The notes: generated by a model not told the origin, from the sequence alone. A stretch of 36,322 nt of DNA from Nemertoderma westbladi (GCA_032718475.1 JAUCBJ010006064.1:1-36322), one strand, 5' to 3'; counted from the stretch's first letter, positions 19,240 through 30,829 are shown. Made by a program: numbers and translations.

Positions 19240-20375
19240 ACTTTTTTGATAGTAAGATTGGTAGTTAAAGGGTAGTTAAAATGTTCTAATTTTAATTTCA
19301 GTCCTTCGGGCTACATTACATTGTTACCAACGATTTCACATACTTTTTGATCGCAATATATGTTTCGAATTTGTTGTGCCCTATTTTGCAAACTCGATAA
19401 ATCTATATTTAATTCTAATTATCATAATATTCGTTGTTATTATTAGAAAAGTATGTATCTGGTGGCATAACACAAACAGATCAGATTAACACATTTCAAA
19501 TTTGTTTCTCGTACCCATGGCAACATGATTAGTAGGTTACTAACATTATCATTCTACATTACTCCCGTGGGTGGTTGCTTATTCAGTTCAGTTCAGTTTA
19601 GTTTATCAGTTTAGGAGACCTATTTGAGCAGACGACCAGAAGAACGTTATATATTTTGGAAAAAAATCCGTTGCTATGTAAATGTATTTGTCCGTTGTTA
19701 TGGCCCTCCTATGAATATTCGGTCACCTAATATTTTAAGTAATTCGCTTACTTGACCAATTGAGAGAAAATTTCATTCAGCCAATCACCCGTTACTAAGG
19801 TGAGTAGATTTTGTTGGCATGGTAACAGCGTTGTGTAAGTTTTGATGCTTTTATCACAAAATGCACAATTTCTACAAAATATGATGCTTAACATCCCTAC
19901 TATAATGAGTGTTATTCCGTCGCACACAACATGGTTGACGGCACGGAGTTGAATAGGGTGAGAAGTATAGTGTACTGTATATAATACTGTATTTAAAATT
20001 ACACAAAGTTAAACCATCGATATTAAGTAAATATTTATTACATTATAAGTTGGATGTTCTATTATAAGGGCAGGGTTACCTAACTACTTATTGGAGAACG
20101 AGAAAAGTTATCCATAGCAACGACCCAGGTTGCCAGGCAGGCCTACTGTACTACTGTATGGTGATTGATTACCCAACATTTACTGTAGGGCCTACTACCG
20201 TAAAACTCTCAATTAATGTTTCGTAAAAATTAATTAACTTCTCCATAGCTTACTACTACTACCTTAAACTCCTAATGACATTCATATCAATTATACAGTA
20301 TAATCATAATAAAACTTCCTGAAGGCCTACATTGAAGCCTTATTCAGAATTTTAACTTAATTATTTATAAATGTC
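19240..20375. other. intergenic stretch with RFX-like motifs
   Basis: No certain gene. It holds several X-box-like sequences (19511-19524, 19814-19827, 20107-20121) and an ATG in good context at 19931 followed by nine codons and a GTGAGA donor-like sequence, which might be a first exon. See findings. Confidence 0.35.
20107..20121 (+). promoter_or_regulatory. X-box (RFX) consensus match
   Basis: GTTATCCATAGCAAC matches the RYYNYY-N(1-3)-RRNRAC pattern bound by RFX factors, which control ciliary genes. A single match has limited weight; related imperfect sites lie upstream. Confidence 0.3.
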
Positions 20376-20379
20376 ATTG

Positions 20380-20612
20380 GAGTGGTGACAGCGGGGAAAC
20401 TTGACGCAAATCCCATCTCGGGGATTTAATGTTTCGTCGCAATGTTAAATTACCAATTTAGGGAAAGGAGCAGGTTACAGTGGCACGTTATTCTAAACAA
20501 AACAATAAACGAAAGTCAATAGAACAATTAAGTTGCAGTTTTATATTTTGAGAGTAATCAACAGCTATTTGCATCGATTATCCCCTGGAGAGGGATGAGT
20601 TTTGATTTCGTC
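20380..20612 (+). repeat. dispersed repeat, copy 2
   Basis: Aligned by eye with copy 1 over GTGGNGACAG, GACGCAAATCCC, CAATGTTAAATT, TTTAGGGAAAGGAGCAGG and CAAAACAATAAAC. It extends further 3' through GAGAGTAATCAACAGC, TATTTGCATCGATT and GGAGAGGGATGAGTTTTGAT, shared with copies 3 and 4. Confidence 0.8.
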
Positions 20613-21181
20613 GAAAGTCCCCTTATAGTTTAAAATAATCTGAAGTAAAAAATCAGATAGTCTGTCAGTTGGTAGAATCTGTCTGTCAGTGATTGAATTC
20701 GGTACCGGTGTCACAGGGAAATCTACCCCCCCCCCCCCCCCCCCCCGCCCCTAGAATACTGTATTTATACTTCGAGATATTTAGAGTGGAACCGCTGCGA
20801 AAGATTAAGGTTGCGTATACAGTAATACTACTTTTCGACAGCTTTTCGGGTATGGTCGCACAGAGGATGCAGACACTTTATTTGTCGCGAATAGGTTTTA
20901 ATAATTTCAAAGCAGTACAGTAATTCGTACTAATATCTTTTATCGAGAGTTAGTAAATCAGCAAATAAACTTATTAGTGCTTGTGTTTCTACATGTAGAG
21001 AATCCTCTATTGTTTCAGCGCTGGTGTAGTGCTCTTGGTGTATAATAATGTTAAATAATCTCGGTTTCGGTGTATATTATATACATACATATTTGATTTG
21101 TGTTGACGATTTGTATATAGATAATATCTGAACTGAATATGTTTTCGGAGTATTTTGCCATTTTAATTTGTGCTAGTACAG
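20613..21181. other. intergenic stretch with poly-C tract
   Basis: No gene. A run of 21 C lies at 20726-20746. A 76-codon frame through it is low-complexity at its start and shows no domain. Confidence 0.45.
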
Positions 21182-21255
21182 TAGGAATATGGGTAAATCT
21201 TTTCGACCTACGCGTAGGCCTACGCGTAGGTCGAAAAGATTTACCCTAGGAATAT
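21182..21255. mobile_element. 56-bp perfect palindrome flanked by 9-bp direct repeats
   Basis: 21191-21246 is a perfect palindrome (28-base arms, no loop) beginning GGGTAAATCTTTTCGACC, with its centre at the GTAGGCCTAC around 21218/21219. It is bounded by TAGGAATAT at 21182-21190 and again at 21247-21255. The form is that of an insertion with a 9-bp target-site duplication. Confidence 0.7.
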
Positions 21256-21986
21256 TATTTAGCCCGGGTGGCATTTTATCCTTAGTACAGTACAGTAAAT
21301 CATGCCTCAGGAAAATGACTCATTACGATACCGGTCTGCCGGTAGCCTCTTCCAATCGGCCAACTGGCAGACAGTTAGGAACACTACCTACTCTGCAATT
21401 ATATTTCCGGACATATTTTGACTGTAACTCCATATTTGTCAGTTTGTCCTCAAAGCAGACAGGCAGAAGCTGGGCACATAATGTGACCATTTTTTATATA
21501 TGTAGGCCTATAGGCCTAATATTAATGATATTTACAATTTACGGTATCCCAACGATGAGATTCTAATTCTCAAATTAATTTATACAGAATTTTATATCGA
21601 TTCGAATGGCATAATTTTTAGAATGCCAATCTGCCAATGTTAAAATTTCACTGCCGGTTTTCAAATGAAATTTAGCATTGTTTTCTATGGAGAAATTTCA
21701 CTCTGAGAGCGTTTTCTGGTTTTCCGCGGGCACATTCTGACTGTAAATTGGAGAAATTGTGACCAGATTTCCTGACTGAATTACAATTACAAATTCCAGT
21801 ATGGTAGGCCTAATACTGTAATAGGCTCATTCCTGTTTGGGGGTAGGGTGCATTTATATAGTCAGATGCCGTCCGATCCGATCCGGTCCGATGCATTTCG
21901 GCAATTATTGTAGCTACAAGCCCTTATGGAATACTGACAAAAAGCACGCCTCACGCGTTCTGGCAGTCTGGTTAAACGAAAATCGC
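21256..21986. other. non-coding stretch
   Basis: No gene is seen. The open frame from 21189 runs through the palindrome and then into sequence without a domain. A short GTCCGATCCGATCCGGTCCG run lies at 21878. Confidence 0.4.
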
Positions 21987-22206
21987 GCCAGCCATGCAGC
22001 CATGATATCCAATGCGCGCCAAGCCAACAATTGACTATGAAATTTTGCAGTAATTTCTGAATTGTAATAATTTATCAGTTTATAATGGCCAGCCATGATA
22101 TCCAATGTGCAATGCGCAGATGCGCGCCAAGCTGCCAAGCAGCCAAGCCAACAATTGACTATGAAATTTTGCAGTAATTGCTGAATTGTAATAATTTATC
22201 AGTTTA
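21987..22206 (+). repeat. tandem duplication of about 110 bp
   Basis: The block from GCCAGCCATG...ATATCCAATG through CAACAATTGACTATGAAATT to ATTGTAATAATTTATCAGTT occurs at 21987-22084 and 22088-22206. The second copy is expanded internally by CCAAGCNGCCAAGC-type repeats. Confidence 0.85.
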
Positions 22207-22915
22207 CTGTGTAGCCCTAGGCCCTACAGTATTTTAACATTAAAATGCGAGCGTAGCGAGCAAGGAAATTTTCCAATTGTTAACATAAATACATCTGACC
22301 GTAATAGTCAGATAGCAGGATAGTAGGCCTACTGTACCGGTACTGCTGTAGTAGTAGTAGTAGGTCAACGTCAACTGACTGTTTTTAAATGTAGATGTGA
22401 TCAAGATGCGAGCATAGCGAACTACTGCGAACACGAAAATTTTAACATTTCAGCCTGTCAGCATTTAAAGTAGGCAAACCGACTCTTTTCAAATACAGGT
22501 GTCATTAAATTGTGAGCTGGCGAGCACGGAAATTCTGCTGAATCATGCAGGCTGTCATGGTTTTATTGTTTTGAAGAATCTGACAATTGAAAAACTTTTG
22601 AAACAAGTCATGTTTTTAATGCATAATGGTCATGCTCAATCTGTCCGTTTCCATTTGTCCACAGCCAGACAGTGCTAAGAGTAGGCTTAGGTCTACAGTA
22701 TAAACAGATAAACGCGAGGGAAGCGAGCGGACATTTTTCAATCTTTTTAAACCTATGGAATAATTTCAAATAGAGCTGTAGAGTGCACTGGTAGAGTGGG
22801 ATATGTTGCCAGTGCAGCAGTGCACTGCTACGCTACATCCTACTTTCCTACCGTACCCTAGTAACCCTACTGCCCTACATCCATATTCGCGCCAGGTGCC
22901 AGGACCGCCAGGATC
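22207..22915. other. non-coding stretch with GCGAGC-type motifs
   Basis: No gene. A loose GCGAG-(C/N)-AGCGA(A/G)C motif followed by an AT-rich tail occurs at about 22247, 22411, 22513 and 22713. A (GTA)n run lies near 22349. Confidence 0.4.
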
Positions 22916-22919
22916 CTCA

Positions 22920-23612
22920 ACCTCAATGCGTGCCACACGGTTGTAACTTTATTCTGAAAACCTAGGCCTACATCAGTGTCAGTACATTGTAACTTTATTC
23001 CAGTATTCTGAAAACCTAGGCCTACATTCAGACATTGTAACTTTATTTATTTTTATTTATTTATTTCACAATTAATATTAAAATTTTAACAGATTAAAAT
23101 ATTAAAATTAAATTGAGAAAATCACCAAGGTTCCCTTCCGGGAGCACTAATAGGTAACCTAGCATCGGATCGGAATACTCATTTCGAAACACCTAGCCTA
23201 GCTGCCTACTGGCCTAGGCGCTAGGCCTACATTGTAACTTTAATCTGAAAACCTAGCACCTACTGACCTAGGCTGCTAGGCCTACATTGCACATTATAAC
23301 TTTATTCTGAAAACCTAGGCCTACATCAGTACATTGTAACTTTATTCTGAACACCTACTGACCTAGGCCTAAGTTTAAATTTTATTCTGAAAACCTGCGC
23401 TAGGCCTACATTGTAACTTTATTCTGAAAACTTAGGCCTAGATTGTAACTTTATTCTGAACACCTAGCATCAGCATGCCTTGGCCTACATTCTGACATTG
23501 TCAGATTGTAACTTTATTCTGAAAACTTAGGCCTACACCCTACATTGTAACTTCATTCTGAAAACCTAGGCCTACATTGTAACTTTAATCTGAAAACCTA
23601 GGCCTACATCGT
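22920..23612 (+). repeat. degenerate array of CTAGGCCTACATTGTAAC unit (left part)
   Basis: A 32-50-bp variable unit reading AACCTAGGCCTACATTGTAA then CTTTATTCTGAAA recurs about twelve times. Some copies have extra CTACTGACCTAGG pieces. A low-complexity TTTATTTATTTATTT stretch interrupts it near 23043. Confidence 0.85.
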
Positions 23613-23790
23613 CAGCTCTCGGGGCAAATACCACACCCTGGTTTGCTATTCCACAGGGTGGGTGTCGCAGTGGAGTCAGATATGAGGCCCATCACCCATA
23701 TCTATTCTGGCGCACATGACAGCATGACCCGCCATTGGCTGTGCAGCTCATCTGCTGGGTCATGCATGCCCTGTACCCCTGCTGCCAGGG

Positions 23791-23952
23791 GGTCCGATGA
23801 ATTTGTACAAAGAAGTACAAAAAAATACAAAATAGTACAATATAGTACAAAAGAATACAATAAAGTGCAAAAATAGTACAAAAGAGTGCAAAAATAGTAC
23901 AAAAGAGTACAAACGAGTGAGAAACGCTTGTAAAACGTGTATCCAAGTGTAG
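23791..23952 (+). repeat. foldback left arm (GTACAAAA-rich)
   Basis: The arm runs from GGTCCGATGAATTTGTACAA through many GTACAAAANAG units to GTGTATCCAAGTGTAG. Its inverse occurs at 24760-24928 with few mismatches, spaced by about 807 bases. Confidence 0.85.
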
Positions 23953-24057
23953 TTCAAATCGTTTAGAGGGGCGCACATGATGTGCAAAATAAAACAAAGC
24001 ATTGTCTGATTGTGGGGCGAGCCATGCATTGAGCGGGGGCTGATCTAGCTGTCTAGC

Positions 24058-24394
24058 AGTCGGAGAGTATTACAATACAATCTTATGAGTTTTAATGCAG
24101 CTTTTTGTGTTCAAAAAACGGTCCCAACTGCCCAAGCCCGCAAAATTGCAGAGGGAGAACTCAATAAAGTTGCAGATAGAGGCGTACATACAGACATACA
24201 TTATACATAGCCTACAACTGACGAGGTATGAGTCGGAGAGTATTACAATACAATCTTATGAGTTTTAATGCAGCTTTTTGTGTTCAAAAAACTGTCCCAA
24301 CTGCCCAAGCCCGCAAAATTGCAGAGGGAGAACTCAATAAAGTTGCAGATAGAGGCGTACATACAGACATACATTATACATAGCCTACAACTAA
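24058..24394 (+). repeat. 173-bp tandem duplication inside the foldback
   Basis: 24058-24230 and 24231-24394 are nearly identical, both starting AGTCGGAGAGTATTACAATA. I noticed one substitution (CGGTCCC versus CTGTCCC) before the tails diverge. Confidence 0.9.
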
Positions 24395-24759
24395 CATACA
24401 TACCGACCGAGCATACAGTCTACTGGCAGACTGGTCTATCAGTCTTTCCTTCAGTATATGGGCTACTTTAAGACTGACCTAAATTTTGAGTCTCAGTTAT
24501 AGGAGTTTTATCTACCCACTGCATAGTAGGCCTATGTAGAGCCTATTGCATTATATTGTATTGTACGAACTGTAGCCTATTTCTACTTGTTTGCCAGTCA
24601 AAATCTACATGAATCAAAGTTCTGTCAATCATTTCATACTGACCACAGAACCAAGGCCGCTAGTGATTGACACTGTAGCGGCGCATATTTCGGTGCCGTT
24701 GCATTTGCTTACAATTAATTATATTTGTATACAAGTGTAGTGTTGTGTATACTACTGTA

Positions 24760-24928
24760 CTACACTGGTATACACGTTTGACGTTTTGTATGAGTTTCTC
24801 GCTCGTTTGTACTCTTTTGTTCTATTTTTGCACTCTTTTGTACTATTTTTGCACTTTATTGTACTCTTTTGTACTATATTGTACTATTTTGTATTTTTTT
24901 GTACTTTTTTGTACAGATTCGTCGGACC
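24760..24928 (-). repeat. foldback right arm
   Basis: Reverse complement of the left arm, running CTACACTGGTATACACG to TTGTACAGATTCGTCGGACC in plus orientation. Confidence 0.85.
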
Positions 24929-25240
24929 GCTGCCAGGTGCAGGTCGCAGTGAAGTGCACTTAGAGTGGACATGAGAACACTCTACTCCTGACCGACCAGC
25001 CATTGGTAGATCACCATCTGCCTGGCCCGTTGGCCAAGCCATATACCCCTGCAGCCAAGTATATGGGTCCTTAATCCAGGACCAAGGGCGTCCTTATCCC
25101 AGAACGAAGGGGGTCCTAGTTACAGGACCAGATTTGCCCTAGTAAGAGGGTCTATGCAGCTACAGGTGGCACCTCCTTTATGCTGCATGGAGGTGGCAAG
25201 TTTTCTTGATCAATGACCTAGAATACCTGACCTGACCGGT

Positions 25241-25390
25241 CTACATCGTAACTTTATTCTGAAAACCTTGACCTACTGCCTACATTGTAACTTTATTCTG
25301 CAAACCTAGGCCTTCAGCAGTTCAGCGCTCGCTACATTGTACTATGTAACTGTAATTCTGAAACCCGCATTGCAACTTTAAAACTGAAGT
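25241..25390 (+). repeat. array of CTAGGCCTACATTGTAAC unit (right part)
   Basis: Three to four further units of the same array, up to 45 bases from the DOP1 start codon. The array therefore occupies the immediate promoter or 5' leader region of that gene. Confidence 0.75.
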
Positions 25391-25434
25391 AATTGAACAT
25401 TAAAACGTTAAATAGGATACTGGGATATTTCAAT

Positions 25435-28400
25435 ATGGAAAGTGTTCTAAGTGATGAAGACGTTGACCTTCAGAAGGAGAGTAAATTCCGTTCCTTTACG
25501 AGCAACGTCGAAAAAGTGTTGAGGAATTTCGAAGGCAGCAGTGAATGGGCTGACCTTATTTCAGCTATCGGCAAACTCAATAAGATATTAACAAACCCGA
25601 CATACAGCAAATACCATGTTATTCCAAAACGAATTGTTGTTGCAAAACGACTTGCGCAATGCATGCATCCCGCATTGCCTGGAGGCGTCCATCTTAAAGC
25701 TCTAGAATGTTACAGCACTATATTTCAGATGATACAATCCGACAGGTTGCGTAAGGATTTATTGCTTTGGTCCTCCGGCCTATTCCCTTTGTTACATCAT
25801 GCGGCAATTAGTGTGAAACCGATGCTGCTCATAATATACGAGGAATATTATCTGCCGCTCGGAAAAAATTTACAACCAGCATTGGAGGGATTCCTAAATG
25901 GGTTGCTTCCTGGATTGGAAGAGGGTTCCGAGTATTACGACAGAGTTAACGCTCTTCTTGAGAACATCTGCCAATGCGTTACTCCTGAAGTATTTTATTC
26001 TTCCTTGTGGGAATGCGTTCTCACATTCCCAGAAGTTCGCTTCGCAGCACTCTCATTCTTTTTATTCCACTGCAGACGGGATATTTGCATGGACGATCAA
26101 CTTTTCCTCCTGGGGAATAACTTAGAGAACATGGTCTCAGCAATTTGTTGCGGATTAGAGGACTCTAATATATTAGTTCAGCGTTCCTCTTTGGATATAT
26201 TAATAGCTTGTTTTTCGTTTGAGAAATGCGTTCTAACTTTCTCAGATATGTCAAGAATTTGCGCGAAGGCTGTTTTGGTTCTTCTACGCAGGGAGATGTC
26301 ATTAAATCGACGGCTCTACTCCTGGCTTCTCGGGTCCGATACATCGGCCACTATCGGCCCTTCAGTGGCCGAGGTCGACATTAATAACCCCCATGTAAAA
26401 TACTTAGAGAAACACTCTAAATACGTATTGATATCCGCTCTTCAACAACTTATGGATAATTCTGTGGCGTTTTCAGCTACTGCACCGGCCACTGAAGGGC
26501 TATTAAAATCCACAATATTGAAACCTTATAGAATAATGATAACTTTACTTGATAAACCGGAAATAGGTTCTCGGATTATTGATGACATTCTTATGAAAGT
26601 TATTTGTTGTTTATATAAACAGTGCCACTCCATTGTTGATTCTAATGTTAATGAAAGTGATAAAACTAAAGAATTAAATATAATGAAACGTATTAAATAT
26701 TCCAAAGTCGCTTCAGATTGTGTAAAACAAGCAAATCTATTGTTTTCTTCCTTCGAAGCTTCGTATTTATGGGATTATCTGTGTGGCGTGTTTAGGGGCA
26801 GTTGTTCTCGCGAGATAGACGCCGAATCGTGTGTGGAAGTCTGCAAACACATAGATTTCCTTCTCGACGTTATCTCCGTTGAGATTTACAAGCAAACTCA
26901 AACGGAGTACCTCCCTAATCTACTGCAGAGTATAAACCAAACCTTAGCAGCTAATATACAAACAATTCCGCTGAAAGATTTAGCCGAATCTTTGAAAATT
27001 TGCGGTAAGATTTTATCTCGGATCGAACCAGCGACTGGCGAGTTGAAGGAATCCTGTCCCGATATAAACCGAGCTGGCGGCGTCACTGTCGTTGAATCTT
27101 GCGTACAAACATTCCACGTCTTCCTTGGGAAATTCTTAACCCTAAGAGTTCTTCCCTCTCCAAACGTAATCGGGCCTTTTTTTAAAAAGCTAATTTTACC
27201 CTGTAATAAAATCCAACGCAATGCAATATTCTCTAAGCAACGCCTCAATATATCCGAGAGATTAGTCTCATATTATTATCACGCTTCCGAGTTAGCGAGT
27301 ATTTCTATTGAACAAACTGAGAGACATGAACTCTCCGAGTGTTTTAAACTCTCAACATCTCTCCTTCTAGAACTATCTTGTTTCCCAACTTTTGTTTCTT
27401 CCCCGCCTCCAGAATTTTATGCCGGCGAAGACTCTGAAATCAGTTACGATATCGATTTACCCGAGTGGCTGGAATCCTTACTGGTTTGCAGCTGTTTCGT
27501 TTCCGACTTCTTCATCCAAACGTTAGCTATTTCTACTCTGTTAGATTTAATCGCCCTGACCCGCCAGATTATCTCAGACGGCGCGAACAGCGCTTGCCAC
27601 GCCTCTAAAATGGGTTCCGTCTCGGTGGTTATTGCCCCAAGTTTACTCCCCAAACATCTGTTCTTCCTCACCGGGCACACTACACTGTACCAGGATATCG
27701 CTAGTATCCTATGGAATTACTTATCCGCCAATACGCCGTCGTTTCATCAGAAGACGGTGGAATTATTCCACCAACTGCAGCAGGAATCCCCGCGAACCTG
27801 CGACGATGTAATCGGGATCGCCTTGGTCCACAGCGACACCCGGATCGCGATAGAAGCACAGCGTAAGTTCTCGCTGATTTGGCACATTTCTAGGAATTAC
27901 TCGACAACTTACAGCCTCTTGGATCGGCCGCTTTTCATTATGATTGACTGTTTGAGCTGCTCTAATTGCCAGAAATCCAACATCGCTATGCAATGGCTGA
28001 TCCACGCGATAAAGCGGGGCGATTTGAGTCGAATCTTAGAGCCAATATTACTGACGCTGCTTCATCCGTCAACCGCTAGACTTTCATACAACCATTGGAA
28101 TTCCGCAACGATCCGCGATACGGATAACGCCACCATATCCGTTTATTCTAAAACCGATAAAGTTGTCGCTAATAGCGGCAGTAGCAGCGCTTCCCAGAGC
28201 AACGCGTTGAGTTTAAAAGAACTGCATTTCCGCGAAGTCGATGGGGGTAGTGACACCGAGGTCAGTCTCTCTGGGTCCAGTGATGCCGACGACACGCCAG
28301 CACAGCCTCCCGTAGGGGACAGTCGTCTCCTCAGCGACACTGAGATGCAGATGACGATGGATTCGGATTACTATGAGAAGGCTAAGCAAGAAATCGGCCT

Positions 28401-30829
28401 AACCATCTTCAGCCAACAACATTTGGACATCCTTAAAAAGGTTTACAATGAAGAGAGTTTACAAGCTGCTCTATCGGTATTAGAAGGTGTTTTTCTCCAT
28501 GTTGTTGATGATGTTTCCAATGAAGTCAGCAATGAGAATGTACTGAATGATGATGATGATTCCGCTTTCGAAAAAAGTATAACAACGTCGTTTTCTCCAA
28601 TTCCCGAACCAATGAAATTTCGTGAAACTTTGAGACAACTTTCTATAGATAACACGGATCCCCATTGTCTTTACTACGTGGACACATACGATACTGAACG
28701 CATCCTTCATGCCTTTAGCCTCATTGAGAATATATTAAACGCCGCACCTGTACCTTTCATTAACTCAACTTCCTCAACTAATATACTGTCGACTAACCAA
28801 CTCCAAGAATTACTCTCCCGACATAAATCCTCGATTATGTTCAATCGCTTCTATGGCGCGGTCACCCAGGAGGTCCTGTCCGAATTCCGTAATGTCATGT
28901 ACCTCGAGGTTCTCATCTCGATCTGCTTGTATTTCATCCAGAGCACTTACCAGAACCCAGAAGATGTTAACAACGTGATGGTGCAAGTTGCGGCCGCGAG
29001 ACTCTTAGAGAAAACAACGCGATCGATAATAGACCTAATCGTGGATGGCGGATTCTCTTTATTTATCTACGATATTCTGCAAAGATGTCGAGTATCTAAT
29101 GTCATCCTTCTTTGTTTGGCCTCGTCTGTTAAGAAACCCCTTCAGAGCGATCTCCTCCAAGTCCAACTGCTGAATCTCACTTTCACTCTCGTTAAACTAG
29201 AAGATCGGCTTTACCTTCAACACGAATCGAAATTCAGCGATTCGGATTGGGAGAAACTGACAACTTTCTGGGATGAGTTCCTCCCTGAAACATAACACGG
29301 AGGACCGACTCTCCAATCAGTCGCTCTTCCTCGCGACTATCTTAGCGGCATTGCGCACCGATTCCATAAGTTACCTGCATAACCAGTGGATTAACTCGGT
29401 GCTGTCCTCACTACCCTATTTGGATTACGCCTTGAAGGATATAACAGTGGCGTTGAGCAACCAGTTGTGTCGGAACATCGAGATATTCTCAGGGTATTAC
29501 GATAAAGCGACCCTCGGTGTAGATGATGTAAGCTTAGCCCCTCCGGACAGCGTGTTGATCCTGTTAGAAGCTTTGATGTCTTTGTGTCAGTACTGCCTCG
29601 TAGAATGCGCTCGTTTAAACCCGGTTGCTACACAGAACGCGCCGATTTCTAAGGAAGGCGGTGGATTCTCAGTGTTGCGACTTTTTGGCGGAGATTCTCA
29701 GAAAGCCATTCCGGATCCGGGGGGAATGATAATCTCCCAGCATCCGTTGTTGGACGCGCGGAAGGGGTTACTGAACATCCTTCCGCGGATTGTCTCGGCG
29801 CTTCTCGTCCTCTGGATCTCGGTTCACTCGGCCTGCGTCGGTGTCTCTATCAACCCCATGTGGATCCTCGGATCCGCTAAAGATATCCGCCAACGGATCC
29901 TCGATATAGTGAGCACCGTGGCGATCCACCATCCCACTAGTCTCCTGGCCGCGGTCGCTTTAGTCTGGGGCGACCGCGGTCAGTACAAGTCGGCCTGGGC
30001 CCTGTCGCCCCCTAACGAGGAGCAGCGGCATCTCGTCGACGTCATGGAGTCCGTCAAGGCGCTGCCCCCAGACACTCTACTGCAGACGGTCCGACAGGTC
30101 ATCAAACAGCCGCCCGTCTCCCGACGTAAATCCAACATGATCCCGATCGAAGTGAATATGCTGCAGTTCACTCTCTCCTATCTGGAGTTGATGACTCCAA
30201 ATCAATTGAAATCCTCTTGGGATAACATCTCCGCGTTACTAAGAGACGGACATCTCACTCAAGGTCCCGTCGGCCACTTTATTTTGTTTGGGATTCTCAA
30301 TGATTATGTCCAACGAACTATAACTGATAAACGCGACCGCAAGGAGGAAGATAGTAAAGATAAGAAGGACTCTAAGGATGTGCAAGACGTTGCGACTAAG
30401 TTAGTTGAGGCGCTCACTAACGCAGCCTCAATGGGTCTCGAGCAGCCGACGTGGATGTCCAAACAGATGGTGGTGAAACGCGGTTACCAGACCCCGCTGA
30501 GTTCCCGTATGACGAGTCGCGATGTGGATAAGTACCGGAGGGGTTTCGAGGTGACCCGAGCCGTCGAGGCGCTGGTCACCATGGCCGAGTCGGTAGCCAG
30601 TCTGTTTGACGTCGTCTGGGGCGGCGACGAGAAGGACAAGTTCGTTCTCCCGATGATCACAAACATCCTCTACATCGCGCAGCCGTATCTGCGGACCCAC
30701 ACGTTGGAGAATGTCCCCAGTCTACAGGCCTCCAGCGCGCTCGTATCCAGTCTCAGTGGCTACCAGTATACCAGGAAGGCCTGGAGGAAAGATATATTCG
30801 ATATATTCATGGACCGGGGCTTCTTCCAG
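25435..30829 (+). CDS. DOP1: Dopey/DOP1 family protein, large first coding exon with one frameshift
   Basis: The ATG at 25435 gives MESVLSDEDVDLQ, then the Dopey N-terminal signature (VEKVLRNFEGSSEWADLISA, IGKLNKIL) followed by alpha-helical repeats. Frame 1 runs to a TAA at 29293-29295; a +1 frame is open from 29261 and continues the family sequence (DRLSNQSLFLATILAALRT) to the donor CAG|GTTAGT at 29830+1000, i.e. after 30829. Frame switch must fall in 29261-29295, probably at the CCTCCCTG there. Dopey proteins act with MON2 in Golgi/endosome membrane traffic and in linking organelles to kinesin-1; the N-terminal domain is the most conserved. With exon 2 the product is about 2,100 residues, slightly short of the usual vertebrate length. 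An acidic linker lies near codons 940-1050. Absence of other stops over 5.4 kb suggests a functional gene and possibly a sequencing or assembly error. Confidence 0.88.

Larger units (their letters stand above)
23613..25240. mobile_element. 1.6-kb insertion splitting the array, containing a foldback
   Basis: The array stops after CTACATCGT (23604-23612) and resumes after the same CTACATCGT (25241-25249). Elsewhere the array has CTACATTGT, so the shared variant suggests a target-site duplication. The inserted segment holds inverted arms at 23791-23952 and 24760-24928 and a 173-bp tandem duplication. The outer ends do not form an obvious TIR, and no transposase is seen. Confidence 0.5.

Noticed and set aside
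21189-21566. 125-codon ORF
   Set aside because: Its start lies inside the 56-bp palindrome, and the rest shows no domain or codon signal.
23692-24029. Minus-strand ORFs of 66-101 codons rich in Phe, Leu, Cys and Tyr that resemble membrane proteins
   Set aside because: They read the GTACAAAA repeat of the foldback arm; the mirror ORFs at 24745-24974 read the other arm.
29261-29295. Short intron explaining the DOP1 frame change
   Set aside because: There is no GT...AG pair of plausible intron length around the overlap; a single-base indel explains it better.
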